A DNA stretch of 59,114 nucleotides from Synechococcales cyanobacterium S06 (GCA_011391125.1 JAABRE010000025.1:1-59114), one strand, 5' to 3'. Counted from the first letter of the stretch, positions 33,712-42,458 are shown. Notes: generated by a model not told the origin, from the letters alone. Translations and numbers: made by a program.

Positions 33712-35133
33712 ATGGCAAATGTTAGAGATGAATTAGATCAAGTTATCCTAACTTTCAAGGATATTCAAACAGAAATTAATTATAAACAATCTCAAAAATT
33801 ATTGAGAAATTTAATAAGTAATTTAGATTTAACAGCCGAAGAACAAAAGGGATTAGAAACAGAAATAGAACGTTTAACGGGAATGTTAGATAAATTAGAA
33901 CAATCCGTTATTTCTATTGCCGCATTTGGGATGGTAGGCCGAGGAAAATCGTCAGTTTTAAACGCACTTTTGGGGGATAATGTATTTTTAACCGGACCAT
34001 TACATGGAGTTACTCGTACCATTGAAACAGCGAACTGGACCCTTAATCAGGAAAATATTGGCCGACAAGAAGCCTCCTTTTTTAAAGTAAGTTTACCCAT
34101 CTTTAATCAGGGTAAAATTGAGTTAATTGATACCCCCGGAATCGACGAAATTGATGGCGAAACCAGGGCAATTATGGCCCAACAAATTGCCCAACAATCT
34201 GACTTAATCTTGTTTGTTATTTCCGGTGATATTACCAAAGTAGAATTTGAGGCCCTTTCCCAGTTACGGGAATTTGGCAAACCGATGATCTTAGTTTTCA
34301 ATAAAATTGATCAATATCCCGAAACCGATCGCCAATTAATCTATGATAAAATTACCAACGAACGAGTAAAAGAATTAATTTCACCAGATGAAATTATCAT
34401 GGTGGCTGCCGCACCCTTGAAAAAACAAGCCCATAAAGAAGTTAATGGTAAAATTAGCATAAAATACGAAAAAAGTCAAGCAGAAATCACTAATTTAAAA
34501 TTAAAAATATTGGAAATATTAGAGAGAGAAGGTAAAGCTTTGTTAGCCTTAAATAGTATGTTATTTGCTGATAATATTAACGAAGAAATAATTAAACGTA
34601 AACTTAAAATTAGGGCAAAATTAGCAGATAAACTGATTCAAAAAAGTGTCATGACAAAAGCAGTTGCAATTGCCTTAAACCCTGTCACCGTAATGGATAT
34701 ATTTTCAGGAGCTATTATTGACGTATCCATGATTGTAACATTATCTCGTCTTTATAACCTGCCAATTACGAATCAAGGAGCCGTCAACTTATTAAAACAA
34801 ATTGCCCTTAGTATGGGCGGAATTAGCGCCAGTGAATTGTTAGCAACCCTCGGATTAAGTGGGATTAAAAGTATCTTGGGAATGACCACTCCCCTAACAG
34901 GAGGATTATCCTTAGCTCCCTATTTGGCGATCGCCATTACGCAAGGATCAATAGCAGGAGTTTCCAGTTTTATAATTGGTGAAATTACTAAAAGTTACTT
35001 AGCAAATGGTGCATCTTGGGGGGAAGAAAGTCCCAAATTAGTGGTAAAAAAAATTATTGCTAGTTTAGATGAAAAATCGATTTTAAATCGAATTAAATAC
35101 GAATTAACTAGCAAACTTAGAGCAGAATTATAA
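33712..35133 (+). CDS. GTPase with C-terminal membrane-associated DUF697-like domain
   Basis: The 473-residue protein has a helical N-terminal region, a G domain with G1 GMVGRGKSS at about 73-81, a G3 DTPGI segment and G4 NKID, and a C-terminal domain from about 310 rich in Gly and hydrophobic helices (LATLGLSGIKSILGMTTPLT; YLAIAITQGSIAGVSSFIIG), as in DUF697-type GTPases. Such proteins act at membranes in other bacteria; the role is unknown here. Confidence 0.87.
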   Translation: MANVRDELDQVILTFKDIQTEINYKQSQKLLRNLISNLDLTAEEQKGLETEIERLTGMLDKLEQSVISIAAFGMVGRGKSSVLNALLGDNVFLTGPLHGVTRTIETANWTLNQENIGRQEASFFKVSLPIFNQGKIELIDTPGIDEIDGETRAIMAQQIAQQSDLILFVISGDITKVEFEALSQLREFGKPMILVFNKIDQYPETDRQLIYDKITNERVKELISPDEIIMVAAAPLKKQAHKEVNGKISIKYEKSQAEITNLKLKILEILEREGKALLALNSMLFADNINEEIIKRKLKIRAKLADKLIQKSVMTKAVAIALNPVTVMDIFSGAIIDVSMIVTLSRLYNLPITNQGAVNLLKQIALSMGGISASELLATLGLSGIKSILGMTTPLTGGLSLAPYLAIAITQGSIAGVSSFIIGEITKSYLANGASWGEESPKLVVKKIIASLDEKSILNRIKYELTSKLRAEL

Positions 35134-35187
35134 TAATTTTGGGAATGACAAGATTATTGATCTAATAATTTTGTCATTCTGGTTAAT

Positions 35188-35316
35188 TTAATCTTGTAAA
35201 CCGCTAAATCTTGATAATCCTGATCGAGAAGGAGAAGTAAACTTAATTAGTTTAGGAACAAAAATTAATAGTAGATAAATTGCGAGTAAATAAACAGCGG
35301 CTAAAAAGATAATCAT
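35188..35316 (-). CDS. 42-residue single-pass membrane protein
   Basis: The frame encodes MIIFLAAVYLLAIYLLLIFV, a clear membrane helix, then a basic, Ser-rich tail ending in GLQD. AAGGAT lies upstream. A GTG three bases before the ATG is an alternative start. It resembles many small thylakoid or inner-membrane proteins but has no family I can name. Confidence 0.5.
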   Translation of the reverse strand: MIIFLAAVYLLAIYLLLIFVPKLIKFTSPSRSGLSRFSGLQD

Positions 35317-35903
35317 CACGATAAGATATCCTTTATGGTAGGGTGAATAGAGAACTAAAAAGGTTAACTACAAATACTAATTTGTGTTTTTATAGACAGA
35401 AAAACACAGCCAGAATTTTGTCAACAAAACAAATCACTAACTTGTCAGCTATTCAAAAAAACTTACGTTTCATTTTTAGCCGATATTGAATTTTCTTGAT
35501 TTTTCTTAACCACTACCCTTTAAATGATGAGATCATGAAACTGATTTGTCTGACTATAACAACACTTATCAAAGTAATTGCTCAATTACCTCGACAATAT
35601 TTTTGACCGTCACAGCAAACTAACCAGAGTCATCACAACCAGACAAGACAGGAAGTCCGAAACCTCAAGCTTTGCTGATCAGTTTCCGAGTAAGGTCAAA
35701 TATTAAATCCCTAATTTTAAGAATAACATAAACAGCACTTTGCCTAAGAAATTTTTTGCGATTTTTTTTCAGTCAGGGTATGGGTTTTTAGCGTTTTTTT
35801 GGGAAAAAATCAAAACAAGATTTAGATCTGCGGAAAGGTTAGCTTAAAATAAAGATAAAGATATGTAAATTTTTGTAAATATCTCGCCTAATTTGGCTAA
35901 CCA
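35317..35903. other. long upstream region of sds
   Basis: About 587 bases without a gene precede sds. The middle part (about 35520-35720) is less AT-biased than the rest and could encode a small RNA or long leader, but I see no known RNA motif. The 3' part has T-rich and A-rich tracts and the likely sds promoter. Confidence 0.5.
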
Positions 35904-36875
35904 ATGATCCCAGTAAAATCACTTTTTGCCCCCGTAGATGCTGACCTCAAGCAACTGACGGATAATCTGAAAAATTTAATTAGTGCTCGTCATCCCATTT
36001 TAGGAGCAGCTGCTGAACATTTGTTCGGCGCTGGTGGCAAACGCATCCGACCGGCGATCGTTTTATTGGTGGCTCGTGCAACCATGACCGATCAAGATAT
36101 TACTCCCCGTCACCGTCGTTTGGCGGAAATTACGGAGATGATTCATACTGCGAGTTTAGTCCATGATGATGTGGTGGATGAAGCTGAACTACGTCGCCAA
36201 GTACCTACGGTTAACAATATTTTTGGGAACCGAATTGCGGTTTTAGCTGGCGATTTTCTGTTTGCACAATCTTCTTGGTATTTGGCAAATTTGGATAATT
36301 TACAGGTGGTTAAATTACTTTCTGAAGTTATTCGTGACTTTGCCGAAGGTGAAATTCTCCAAGGAATTAATCGTTTTGATACCAGTTTGTCTCAATCTGC
36401 TTATTTAGAAAAAAGTTATTACAAAACAGCGTCTTTAATTGCTAATAGTGCAAAATCGGCCGCTATTTTAAGTAATGAATCCTCTGAATTGGCAGAACAT
36501 CTCTATAATTATGGCAAAAACCTCGGTTTGGCTTTCCAAATAGTCGATGATATTTTAGATTTTACCGCTTCCACTGAAGTTTTAGGTAAACCTGCTGGTT
36601 CGGATTTAATTAGTGGCAATTTAACCATACCTGTTTTATATGCCATGGAAGAAAACCCCTATTTAATTAAATTAATTGAAAGGGAATTTAATCAGGAAGG
36701 AGACATCGAGGAGGCTTTAACAATTGTACGTGAAGGTAACGCCATTGAACGCTCTCGTAGTTTAGCTTTAACACATTCTAAATTAGCGGCGGAAAGTTTA
36801 ACTTGCGTGAAAGAGTCAGCTTCGGCGATCGCCTTAAGGGAGTTAACTGAATATGTACTCAGTCGTTTATATTAG
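35904..36875 (+). CDS. sds: all-trans polyprenyl (solanesyl) diphosphate synthase
   Basis: The enzyme elongates isoprenoid chains for the plastoquinone tail. The 323-residue protein has the first Asp-rich motif LVHDDVVDEAELRR, the second FQIVDDILDFT, the GGKRIRP substrate-binding segment and an N-terminus MIPVKSLFAPVDADL typical of cyanobacterial solanesyl diphosphate synthases. A very strong terminator follows. Confidence 0.94.
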   Translation: MIPVKSLFAPVDADLKQLTDNLKNLISARHPILGAAAEHLFGAGGKRIRPAIVLLVARATMTDQDITPRHRRLAEITEMIHTASLVHDDVVDEAELRRQVPTVNNIFGNRIAVLAGDFLFAQSSWYLANLDNLQVVKLLSEVIRDFAEGEILQGINRFDTSLSQSAYLEKSYYKTASLIANSAKSAAILSNESSELAEHLYNYGKNLGLAFQIVDDILDFTASTEVLGKPAGSDLISGNLTIPVLYAMEENPYLIKLIEREFNQEGDIEEALTIVREGNAIERSRSLALTHSKLAAESLTCVKESASAIALRELTEYVLSRLY

Positions 36876-37001
36876 GACCGTTAACTGTTTTAACTAGATA
36901 CCGCTTTTACTGGTAATTTCTGGTAAAAAGGGTCATTCAACGCAAAGATTAAAGGACAGCTAATTACCAATATCCAGTCCGCCTTATGTATTGGTAGTTG
37001 T

Positions 37002-37050
37002 TATAAAAATAATAGTACCAAAGCAAAGCCTCGGTACTATTATTTTTATA
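37002..37050 (+). terminator. strong hairpin terminator after sds
   Basis: The arms at 37002-37019 and 37033-37050 match perfectly over 18 bases with a 13-base loop. The right arm contains a TATTTTTAT tract. Its distance from the sds stop is about 125 bases, so an earlier site may exist. Confidence 0.75.
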
Positions 37051-37087
37051 GTAATTCCAAATAAAAATTAAACAAAAGTTTTTAGTT

Positions 37088-37134
37088 TGTTGTTGGACTT
37101 TAGTCCTAAGAAGCGCTAAAGCGCAACTACGAAC
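37088..37134. repeat. dispersed repeat with AAGCGCTAAAGCGC palindrome
   Basis: The stretch contains GGACTTTAGTCC and GCGCTAAAGCGC palindromes in a GTTGTTGG...CAACTACGAAC context. A shorter relative (AGCTAAAGCCCCAACAACGAG) lies at 47462-47480, and 58606-58640 has a similar GGGCTAAAGCTCGTAGG segment. Confidence 0.55.
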
Positions 37135-37156
37135 CTATTTTTCAACTGTTTTAATC

Positions 37157-37294
37157 TTAATTGGAATCACTATAATCAAAAATAGAATCACTATCATCTT
37201 CCTCAGAAAAAAATTGTTCCATCGCAATTCTTGACCAATATTTATTTTCTTCAGATTCTGTCTCTATGGTTTCTTTAAATTCATTATTGTTCAT
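37157..37294 (-). CDS. 45-residue acidic protein
   Basis: The frame starts MNNNEFKETIETESEENKYW and ends in an acidic FFSEEDDSDSIFDYSDSN. AGAGGT lies six bases upstream of ATG. It resembles in style the 56-residue acidic protein at 29590-29760. No function is known to me. Confidence 0.55.
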   Translation of the reverse strand: MNNNEFKETIETESEENKYWSRIAMEQFFSEEDDSDSIFDYSDSN

Positions 37295-37373
37295 AAATAC
37301 CTCTTTAATTAAATGTTTGTAATTGCGAAAAGCGCGCTAATATCTTGGTAGTCTAAAAATTGAATAAAAACAT

Positions 37374-37643
37374 TTAAAATTGAGCGATTACTTCATCAGA
37401 TTCACTATTAGAACCAATCCAAAACCAAATTACAGTGTCACCATCTTTAATACCAACTGCTCTATAATTTAAACCAATTCTAACAGAATAAATGGGTTTT
37501 ATTGAGTGAATTTGTTTAAATTTTAAACTAGGATTATAGGGGTCTTTTTGGCAAATTTGGTAAGCTTTTTTCGCTACTTCTTGAATAGATTGAGGTAATT
37601 TATCGTAATATTTCCAAAATTTAGGAGTCGTTTCTGATGTCAT
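37374..37643 (-). CDS. RelE/ParE-like toxin
   Basis: The 89-residue protein has the RelE-fold pattern: a basic N-terminal helix pair (PKFWKYYDKLPQSIQEVAKKA), then LKFKQIHSIKPIYSVRIGLNYRAVGIKDGD and VIWFWIGSNSESDE. In this family the protein is an mRNA interferase or a gyrase poison. It overlaps the antitoxin gene by one base and lies downstream of it, the usual order. The pair follows hypB directly on the same strand. Confidence 0.85.
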   Translation of the reverse strand: MTSETTPKFWKYYDKLPQSIQEVAKKAYQICQKDPYNPSLKFKQIHSIKPIYSVRIGLNYRAVGIKDGDTVIWFWIGSNSESDEVIAQF

Positions 37644-37852
37644 TAGAATTTGAGGGGTTGAGTTTTTCCTAGTTTAAATTCGGCTAATGCTTCATCCGCC
37701 AAGTTTGCTAGTTGATCTTGTGACCCGCTAAATTGTTCATCCCACTGAATTTCGTCTTCTATTTCTGCTAAAATCAAAGCTGCGATGCACTCTTGTTCAG
37801 ATTCTGGTAATTCTGATAATTTAGTTAAGGCTTTTTCTAGTTGTTGAATCAT
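37643..37852 (-). CDS. antitoxin partner of the RelE-like toxin
   Basis: This 69-residue acidic protein has a helical N-terminus (IQQLEKALTKLSELPESEQE) and a C-terminal segment with DEALAEFKLGKTQPLKF, as in small cyanobacterial antitoxins placed before RelE genes. It lacks a clear DNA-binding motif of the classic RelB type. One-base overlap with the toxin supports coupled translation. Confidence 0.8.
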   Translation of the reverse strand: MIQQLEKALTKLSELPESEQECIAALILAEIEDEIQWDEQFSGSQDQLANLADEALAEFKLGKTQPLKF

Positions 37853-37891
37853 TTTTTTATATCCAGTTTAAATTATTTTTTCTCTAAAAAA

Positions 37892-38656
37892 CTAAGTAAG
37901 TAATAAATTGCGACTACGAACATTAAGATAATTATACCAATTTTCCATTCCTAAACCTTTGCGGGCCGAAACTTCAAAAATTGTCGCTTGGGGTGCTACT
38001 TTTTTAATATTAAGTAATGCTTTGTCCCGATCAAATTCGACTGCTTCGGCAATGTCCATTTTATTAACAATAACTACATCCGCAGATTTAAACATAGTCG
38101 GATATTTCAAAGGTTTATCTTCTCCTTCAGTTACTGATAGTAATACTACCCGAAAATTCTCACCCAAATCATAAGCTGCGGGACAAACTAAATTACCGAC
38201 ATTTTCAATAATTAATAAATTAATGTCTTTTAAATTAAGTTTTTGAGCTGCTTTTAAGACCATTTCTGCTTCTAAATGACAGACTGTTCCTGTGGTAATT
38301 TGGATTGCTTGGGTGTCATTAATTCTAAGTCTTTGAGCGTCATTATCTGTTTCTAAATCCCCGACAATTACGCCACATTTTAACTCATTTTGCCGGTCAG
38401 TAATTGTCCGTTGTAAAAAGGTTGTTTTTCCTGAACCCGGCGAAGATAAAACATTGACAACTAGCAGATTATGTGCTAAGAAAAAGCCCCTATTTCTCTC
38501 TGCTAAACGATCATTTTTAGCTAAAATGGATTGTCCAATTTCTATTTTTTGATGGTGATGATCATGGTCTTGATTGTGAGGATGTTCATGGTCATGATGT
38601 TCATGGGTATGAAATTTAACCTCATTTACTTCGCTACAACCGCAATTTCCACACAT
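37892..38656 (-). CDS. hypB: hydrogenase nickel-insertion GTPase HypB
   Basis: HypB uses GTP to help HypA insert nickel into the hydrogenase large subunit. The 254-residue protein has MCGNCGC at the N-terminus, a His-rich stretch (residues about 16-40) that can store nickel, the P-loop [12 protein letters not shown], and NKMDIAEAV. It follows hypA by two bases. The toxin-antitoxin pair comes next on the same strand. Confidence 0.96.
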   Translation of the reverse strand: MCGNCGCSEVNEVKFHTHEHHDHEHPHNQDHDHHHQKIEIGQSILAKNDRLAERNRGFFLAHNLLVVNVLSSPGSGKTTFLQRTITDRQNELKCGVIVGDLETDNDAQRLRINDTQAIQITTGTVCHLEAEMVLKAAQKLNLKDINLLIIENVGNLVCPAAYDLGENFRVVLLSVTEGEDKPLKYPTMFKSADVVIVNKMDIAEAVEFDRDKALLNIKKVAPQATIFEVSARKGLGMENWYNYLNVRSRNLLLT

Positions 38657-38658
38657 AA

Positions 38659-38994
38659 TTAAGATACCTCCAATGATGTTAATTCGATTTCTTTTCCTGT
38701 AATAATTTTGGTGTGTAAATTACCACAATTTGGACATTCATAACACAAGTCTAATGGTTTAAATTCTAACTCACATTTTTGACAATAACAATTAACTGGT
38801 ACAGTTTCAATTTCTAGTGTAGCACCTTCTGCAATGGTATCTTTGGTAACTACATCAAAGGCAAAATGTAACGCTTCGGGAACTACTCCAGAAATTTCGC
38901 CAATTCTCATTTTTAACCAGTGTATTTTCCCAGCATTTTTAGCATTTTCAAGGGCAATTTCTAGGGTATTTTCAATAATACTTAGTTCGTGCAT
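38659..38994 (-). CDS. hypA: hydrogenase nickel-insertion protein HypA
   Basis: The 111-residue protein has the N-terminal nickel ligand MHELSI (His2) and the zinc site CQKCELEF and CPNCGNLH. Length is standard. It sits between hoxW and hypB and is probably part of the same transcript, giving a full set of late maturation functions for HoxH except the HypCDEF factors. Confidence 0.96.
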   Translation of the reverse strand: MHELSIIENTLEIALENAKNAGKIHWLKMRIGEISGVVPEALHFAFDVVTKDTIAEGATLEIETVPVNCYCQKCELEFKPLDLCYECPNCGNLHTKIITGKEIELTSLEVS

Positions 38995-39072
38995 AATTTA
39001 CTTATTTTTGTCAAATGGTCATTTTTTCATTAACTTTTTAATTTCGCTAAAATTTTGTCAAATTTGCCTACT

Positions 39073-39528
39073 TTATAACGTTAAAATCATTTCCTTAATT
39101 TTTTCAAGGGCTTTTTCTTGCCCATTTTCAGTAATTTCTGAAAAATTCTCGCCAAATTCAAAGTTAATTGCGGGTATTAAAATCCAGTAACTTGTCGGTT
39201 TTTTCTCATATAATTTTTCGGTTAAATATAACAGAAATTCAGGGGAACTTGTATGACCTAAACTGTTTTTTGTGGGGTCATTTTCTAGGGTTTTAATCAT
39301 AATTTGATCCCCTCCAACCTCCCTTGATAAGGGGGGAGAAGCTGCATCAATAAAGATCACGGTGTCAAATTGAGCCATATCGTCAGCTAATTCGGGAGTA
39401 AGTTGATGAACAGGGAGCGATCGCACTCCCTGAAGTTCCCAACCAGCAACAATTTCAGCGACTTTTTGGCCTACGCCATCATCACTGCGCAATGTGTTTC
39501 CGTAACCAATAATTAGGGTCGTTTTCAT
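39073..39528 (-). CDS. hoxW: HoxW hydrogenase maturation endopeptidase
   Basis: HoxW removes a C-terminal peptide from HoxH after nickel insertion. The 151-residue protein starts at ATG 39528 with MKTTLIIGYGNTLRSDDGVGQ, the metal-binding Asp motif of the HybD/HoxW fold; upstream in-frame codons give a non-conserved extension that overlaps an inverted repeat. Further motifs are FIDAASPP and LGHTSSPEFLL. It lies between hoxH and hypA. Confidence 0.92.
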   Translation of the reverse strand: MKTTLIIGYGNTLRSDDGVGQKVAEIVAGWELQGVRSLPVHQLTPELADDMAQFDTVIFIDAASPPLSREVGGDQIMIKTLENDPTKNSLGHTSSPEFLLYLTEKLYEKKPTSYWILIPAINFEFGENFSEITENGQEKALEKIKEMILTL

Positions 39529-39543
39529 AAAAAGTTGAAGAGT

Positions 39544-39562
39544 GCGAGCAATCTGCGCTCGC
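39544..39562. repeat. small hairpin in the hoxH-hoxW gap
   Basis: The arms GCGAGC and GCTCGC flank a short loop. It is one of two inverted repeats in this gap. Confidence 0.5.
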
Positions 39563-39581
39563 TTCAAAAAAGTTATGGTTA

Positions 39582-39638
39582 GGTGCGTCAAATAGCCAAG
39601 ATTAAGTTAGAATCAGCAATTAATCGCTTTGACGCACC
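39582..39638. repeat. inverted repeat with GGTGCGTCAAA ends
   Basis: Perfect 11-base arms GGTGCGTCAAA (39582-39592) and TTTGACGCACC (39628-39638) enclose 35 bases. The element lies just downstream of hoxH and upstream of hoxW. Ends of this type are common in dispersed cyanobacterial repeats. In RNA it may form a processing or stability hairpin within the operon. Confidence 0.7.
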
Positions 39639-39645
39639 CTACTTT

Positions 39646-41079
39646 TTAACGGCGTTTTTCGTCAAGCAAAGTGCCATCGGGGGCAAAAAGTTGAAGTTGC
39701 AAGGGCATTTGACCGGCTGCATGGGTTGAACAACTTAAGCAAGGGTCATAACACCGAATACCAGCTTCCACCCGATTTAAAAGGCCTTCGGGAATTTCTG
39801 GCCCTTTAATATAAGATTTGGCGATTTGCGCCACAGTCTTATTCATGGCCAAATTATTGTTACCCGTTGCCACGATTAAATTAACCTTTTTAATCAAACC
39901 GTCCTTATCAACCTGGTAATGATGGAACAAAGTGCCGCGAGGAGCTTCACTAACGCCAATGCCTTCTAATTGGTTAATTCCAGCAATGGCGCGAGTTTCG
40001 CCGGTAATTAGCTCTGGTTCATCAATCATGGCTTCAATATGTTCGATCGCCGCCAGAATTTCAATCAACCGGGCATAATGATAAAAGAAAGAAGAAGTCG
40101 CCACACCACCGGCCAAATAGCGAAATTCACGCAATTCCCGATCTGCTGCGGGTGAGCCCATACTAGAACAAATATTCAGTCGTGCCAAGGGACCGACGCG
40201 ATAGATACCATCAGGATAGCCCAAAGGCTTATAATAAGGGAATTTCAGGTAAGTCCATGGCTCGACTGCTTCGCCAATATAGTCGCGGTAATTGTCTTCT
40301 TTGAGGTTATCTGCAATTATTTTGCCATTGCTATCAACAAAGCGAATGTGGCCGTCATAATGTTCCCATTCGCCATTTTCGCCAACCAAGCCCATAAATA
40401 AAGAGGGAAACTGGCCAAAAGTTTCGATTTCCCGAGAAAGCTTAAGTAAAAGCCCCTTAAACAGCTTCAAAGCAAGATTAATGGCTTCTTTTGACTCAGG
40501 AAGGCGGGATTTAATCCAATCTCGGCCTTCGATGGTTAAAGGAGAGCGAACTCCACCGGGCACAGCCCAAGCGGAGTGAATTTTGCGAGCGCCCAAAACT
40601 TCAAGAATTTGTTGGCCAAATTGTCTTAATCTAATACCAGTTCTAGCCAAATCTGGGTCTGCGGCCATTAACCCGAAAACGTTACGGGTAGCGGGATCGC
40701 TGTCCCAACCCAACAACCAATCTGGACTACTCAAGTGGAAAAATGAGAGCGCGTGGGATTGGGTAATTTGCGCCAAATTCATCATCCGGCGCAATTTTAC
40801 GGCCACCGGTGGGGGTTGCACTGCGAGGATTTTATCGCCTGTTTTTGCTGATGCCAACAAGTGACTAACAGGGCAAATTCCACAAATACGGCTGGTAATG
40901 CCGGCCATTTCATACATGGGGCGACCTTCGCAGAATTTTTCAAAACCACGAAATTCAACTACATGAAAACGGGCGTCGGATACTTCGTTATTTTCATCTA
41001 AAAAGATCGATATTTTTGCGTGACCCTCAATACGCGTTACAGGGTCGATTACTATGGTTTTTCCTTTATTTTCACTCAT
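39646..41079 (-). CDS. hoxH: bidirectional NiFe hydrogenase large subunit HoxH
   Basis: HoxH holds the NiFe active site of the NAD-linked bidirectional hydrogenase. The 477-residue protein has [10 protein letters not shown] (Cys66, Cys69) and the C-terminal DPCLSCSTH (Cys447, Cys450, His453). After His453 a 24-residue peptide remains, the part that HoxW removes. It stands after the CBS-CP12 gene, with a MITE-like element between, and before hoxW. Confidence 0.98.
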   Translation of the reverse strand: MSENKGKTIVIDPVTRIEGHAKISIFLDENNEVSDARFHVVEFRGFEKFCEGRPMYEMAGITSRICGICPVSHLLASAKTGDKILAVQPPPVAVKLRRMMNLAQITQSHALSFFHLSSPDWLLGWDSDPATRNVFGLMAADPDLARTGIRLRQFGQQILEVLGARKIHSAWAVPGGVRSPLTIEGRDWIKSRLPESKEAINLALKLFKGLLLKLSREIETFGQFPSLFMGLVGENGEWEHYDGHIRFVDSNGKIIADNLKEDNYRDYIGEAVEPWTYLKFPYYKPLGYPDGIYRVGPLARLNICSSMGSPAADRELREFRYLAGGVATSSFFYHYARLIEILAAIEHIEAMIDEPELITGETRAIAGINQLEGIGVSEAPRGTLFHHYQVDKDGLIKKVNLIVATGNNNLAMNKTVAQIAKSYIKGPEIPEGLLNRVEAGIRCYDPCLSCSTHAAGQMPLQLQLFAPDGTLLDEKRR

Positions 41080-41147
41080 TTTTACTTCATTCTCCTTTTT
41101 TATTAATAATAGGAAATCGACTGTTTTTAGTTCATTAGTAATGGTAA

Positions 41148-41254
41148 TATAGCACTTTCCGATTAAATGTTATCTGGCCCCTCACCCCCCTTCCCCCCTC
41201 ATCCCAAAGGGAGAGGGGGAAAAGAGAGGTAAAATGTCAAATGAAAATGCTATA
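41148..41254. repeat. MITE-like element with TATAGCA ends, copy 3, inside the hox cluster
   Basis: The element is 107 bases with TATAGCACTTT and GAAAATGCTATA as inverted ends and a core GGGAGAGGGG/CCCCTCATCCC. It separates the CBS-CP12 gene from hoxH, which are otherwise in line. It would be transcribed with the operon and form a long hairpin. Confidence 0.75.
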
Positions 41255-41285
41255 AATAACTTATTACTTCTTACTTTTTACTTCC

Positions 41286-41906
41286 CTAACCGCTGCACCA
41301 GTTTTCTAACATCAACGCATCCGTTGCTTCGGGATTGTCTTCGCAGTATTCTTCAAGGGCTGTTTTTTCCAGTTTTTCCCCTTGTTGGTGTGCTATCTCA
41401 ACCTGCAAGTCTTCTACAGCTTGCCAAGCTAAACGACATTCCTCGGTGAAACCCTGTTCTTGACACAATTTGATGGCATGGGCGACAGCTTTTTCGATTT
41501 CTGCTTCAAATAAACTGGTTTTGTCTATCTGTTCAAAATCACTTTTTTCTAGCAGATCTCGAGCCGAAATAATGCCGAGTAATTCTTTGTTAATCACGGG
41601 AGCGCTACGAATATCGGTGTTGGCAAACAATCTGGCCACATATTCCACACCCAAGTCGGGATTAATCGTGATACAGGGCTTGGTCATTATTTCATAAACC
41701 CTGACTTCTTTGGGGTTTTGCCCAAAAGCGAGGACTTTATTGATAATGTCGCCATCGGTGAGGATTCCGTAAGGGTCTTCGGAGTGGCGACGTTCCACAA
41801 TCAGGGTACTGAGTTTTTGTTCCTTCATAATTTTGATCGCTGTCGCCACGGGGGCTGAACCCCTGATCATAACTACGTTTTTGGTCATTATCTCGGCTGC
41901 TTTCAT
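41286..41906 (-). CDS. CBS-CP12 fusion protein in the hox cluster
   Basis: The 206-residue protein has two CBS domains (about 1-62 and 68-124; VRVYEIMTKPCITINPD, APVINKELLGIISARD), which usually bind AMP, ADP or ATP. The C-terminal 70 residues match CP12: a Cys pair at 148 and 157, AWQAVEDLQVEIAHQ in place of AWDxVEELQAExxHQ, and EEYCEDNPEA with Cys188. The final ECRVYD-type end of CP12 is replaced by DALMLENWCSG, with Cys204 at a changed distance, so the second disulfide may be lost or altered. CP12 binds GAPDH and PRK in the dark. CBS-CP12 fusions are a known cyanobacterial family. The gene starts six bases after hoxY. Confidence 0.88.
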   Translation of the reverse strand: MKAAEIMTKNVVMIRGSAPVATAIKIMKEQKLSTLIVERRHSEDPYGILTDGDIINKVLAFGQNPKEVRVYEIMTKPCITINPDLGVEYVARLFANTDIRSAPVINKELLGIISARDLLEKSDFEQIDKTSLFEAEIEKAVAHAIKLCQEQGFTEECRLAWQAVEDLQVEIAHQQGEKLEKTALEEYCEDNPEATDALMLENWCSG

Positions 41907-41912
41907 CGTTTT

Positions 41913-42458
41913 TTAACCAAATTTAATCATTTCTCTGCCTTCCATCACCGGTTTTTCCCCTTGTACCAAAGGGGCGATCGCCTCTTTGATCCTTTGGGCA
42001 GATGGCGGACATCCGGGGATGTACATATCAATATCGATCACTTCGTGGAGAGGGGTAACTCGATCTAATAACACTGGTACGATACCAGGTTCGTAGGGCA
42101 ATTGGGGATTTACTTCACCTAACTCCAAATAAGCTCGTTTTAACACCGAATCCGCTTTCCCCAACATATTGCGCATGGCGGGAACGTTGGCGGTTATGGC
42201 ACAATCCCCGAAAGAAATGACAAATTTGGTTTTTTTCCTTACATTTAAGGCTATTTCGAGGTTTTCCTCATTGGCGATCGCCCCTTCAATTAAGCACACA
42301 TCCACGTTGTCTGGATATTCTTTAACATCGGCGATGGGACTGTGGACGACATCGACAAATGTGGCTAAATCAAACAGCCATTCATCTAAATCTAAAAACG
42401 ACATATGACAACCAGAACACCCCGCCAACCAAACCGTAGCCAATCTAATTTTGCTCAT
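41913..42458 (-). CDS. hoxY: bidirectional NiFe hydrogenase small subunit HoxY
   Basis: HoxY carries the proximal [4Fe-4S] cluster next to the HoxH active site. The 181-residue protein has WLAGCSGCHMSFLD (Cys14, Cys17), FGDCAIT and the final cluster ligand in IPGCPPSAQRI. This is the short form typical of NAD-linked hydrogenases. It is separated from hoxU by about 280 bases of heptamer repeats and followed closely by the CBS-CP12 gene. Confidence 0.97.
   Translation of the reverse strand: MSKIRLATVWLAGCSGCHMSFLDLDEWLFDLATFVDVVHSPIADVKEYPDNVDVCLIEGAIANEENLEIALNVRKKTKFVISFGDCAITANVPAMRNMLGKADSVLKRAYLELGEVNPQLPYEPGIVPVLLDRVTPLHEVIDIDMYIPGCPPSAQRIKEAIAPLVQGEKPVMEGREMIKFG

Noticed and set aside
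35520-35720. tRNA or known small RNA upstream of sds
   Set aside because: No cloverleaf, T-loop consensus or recognised conserved RNA motif could be found by eye.
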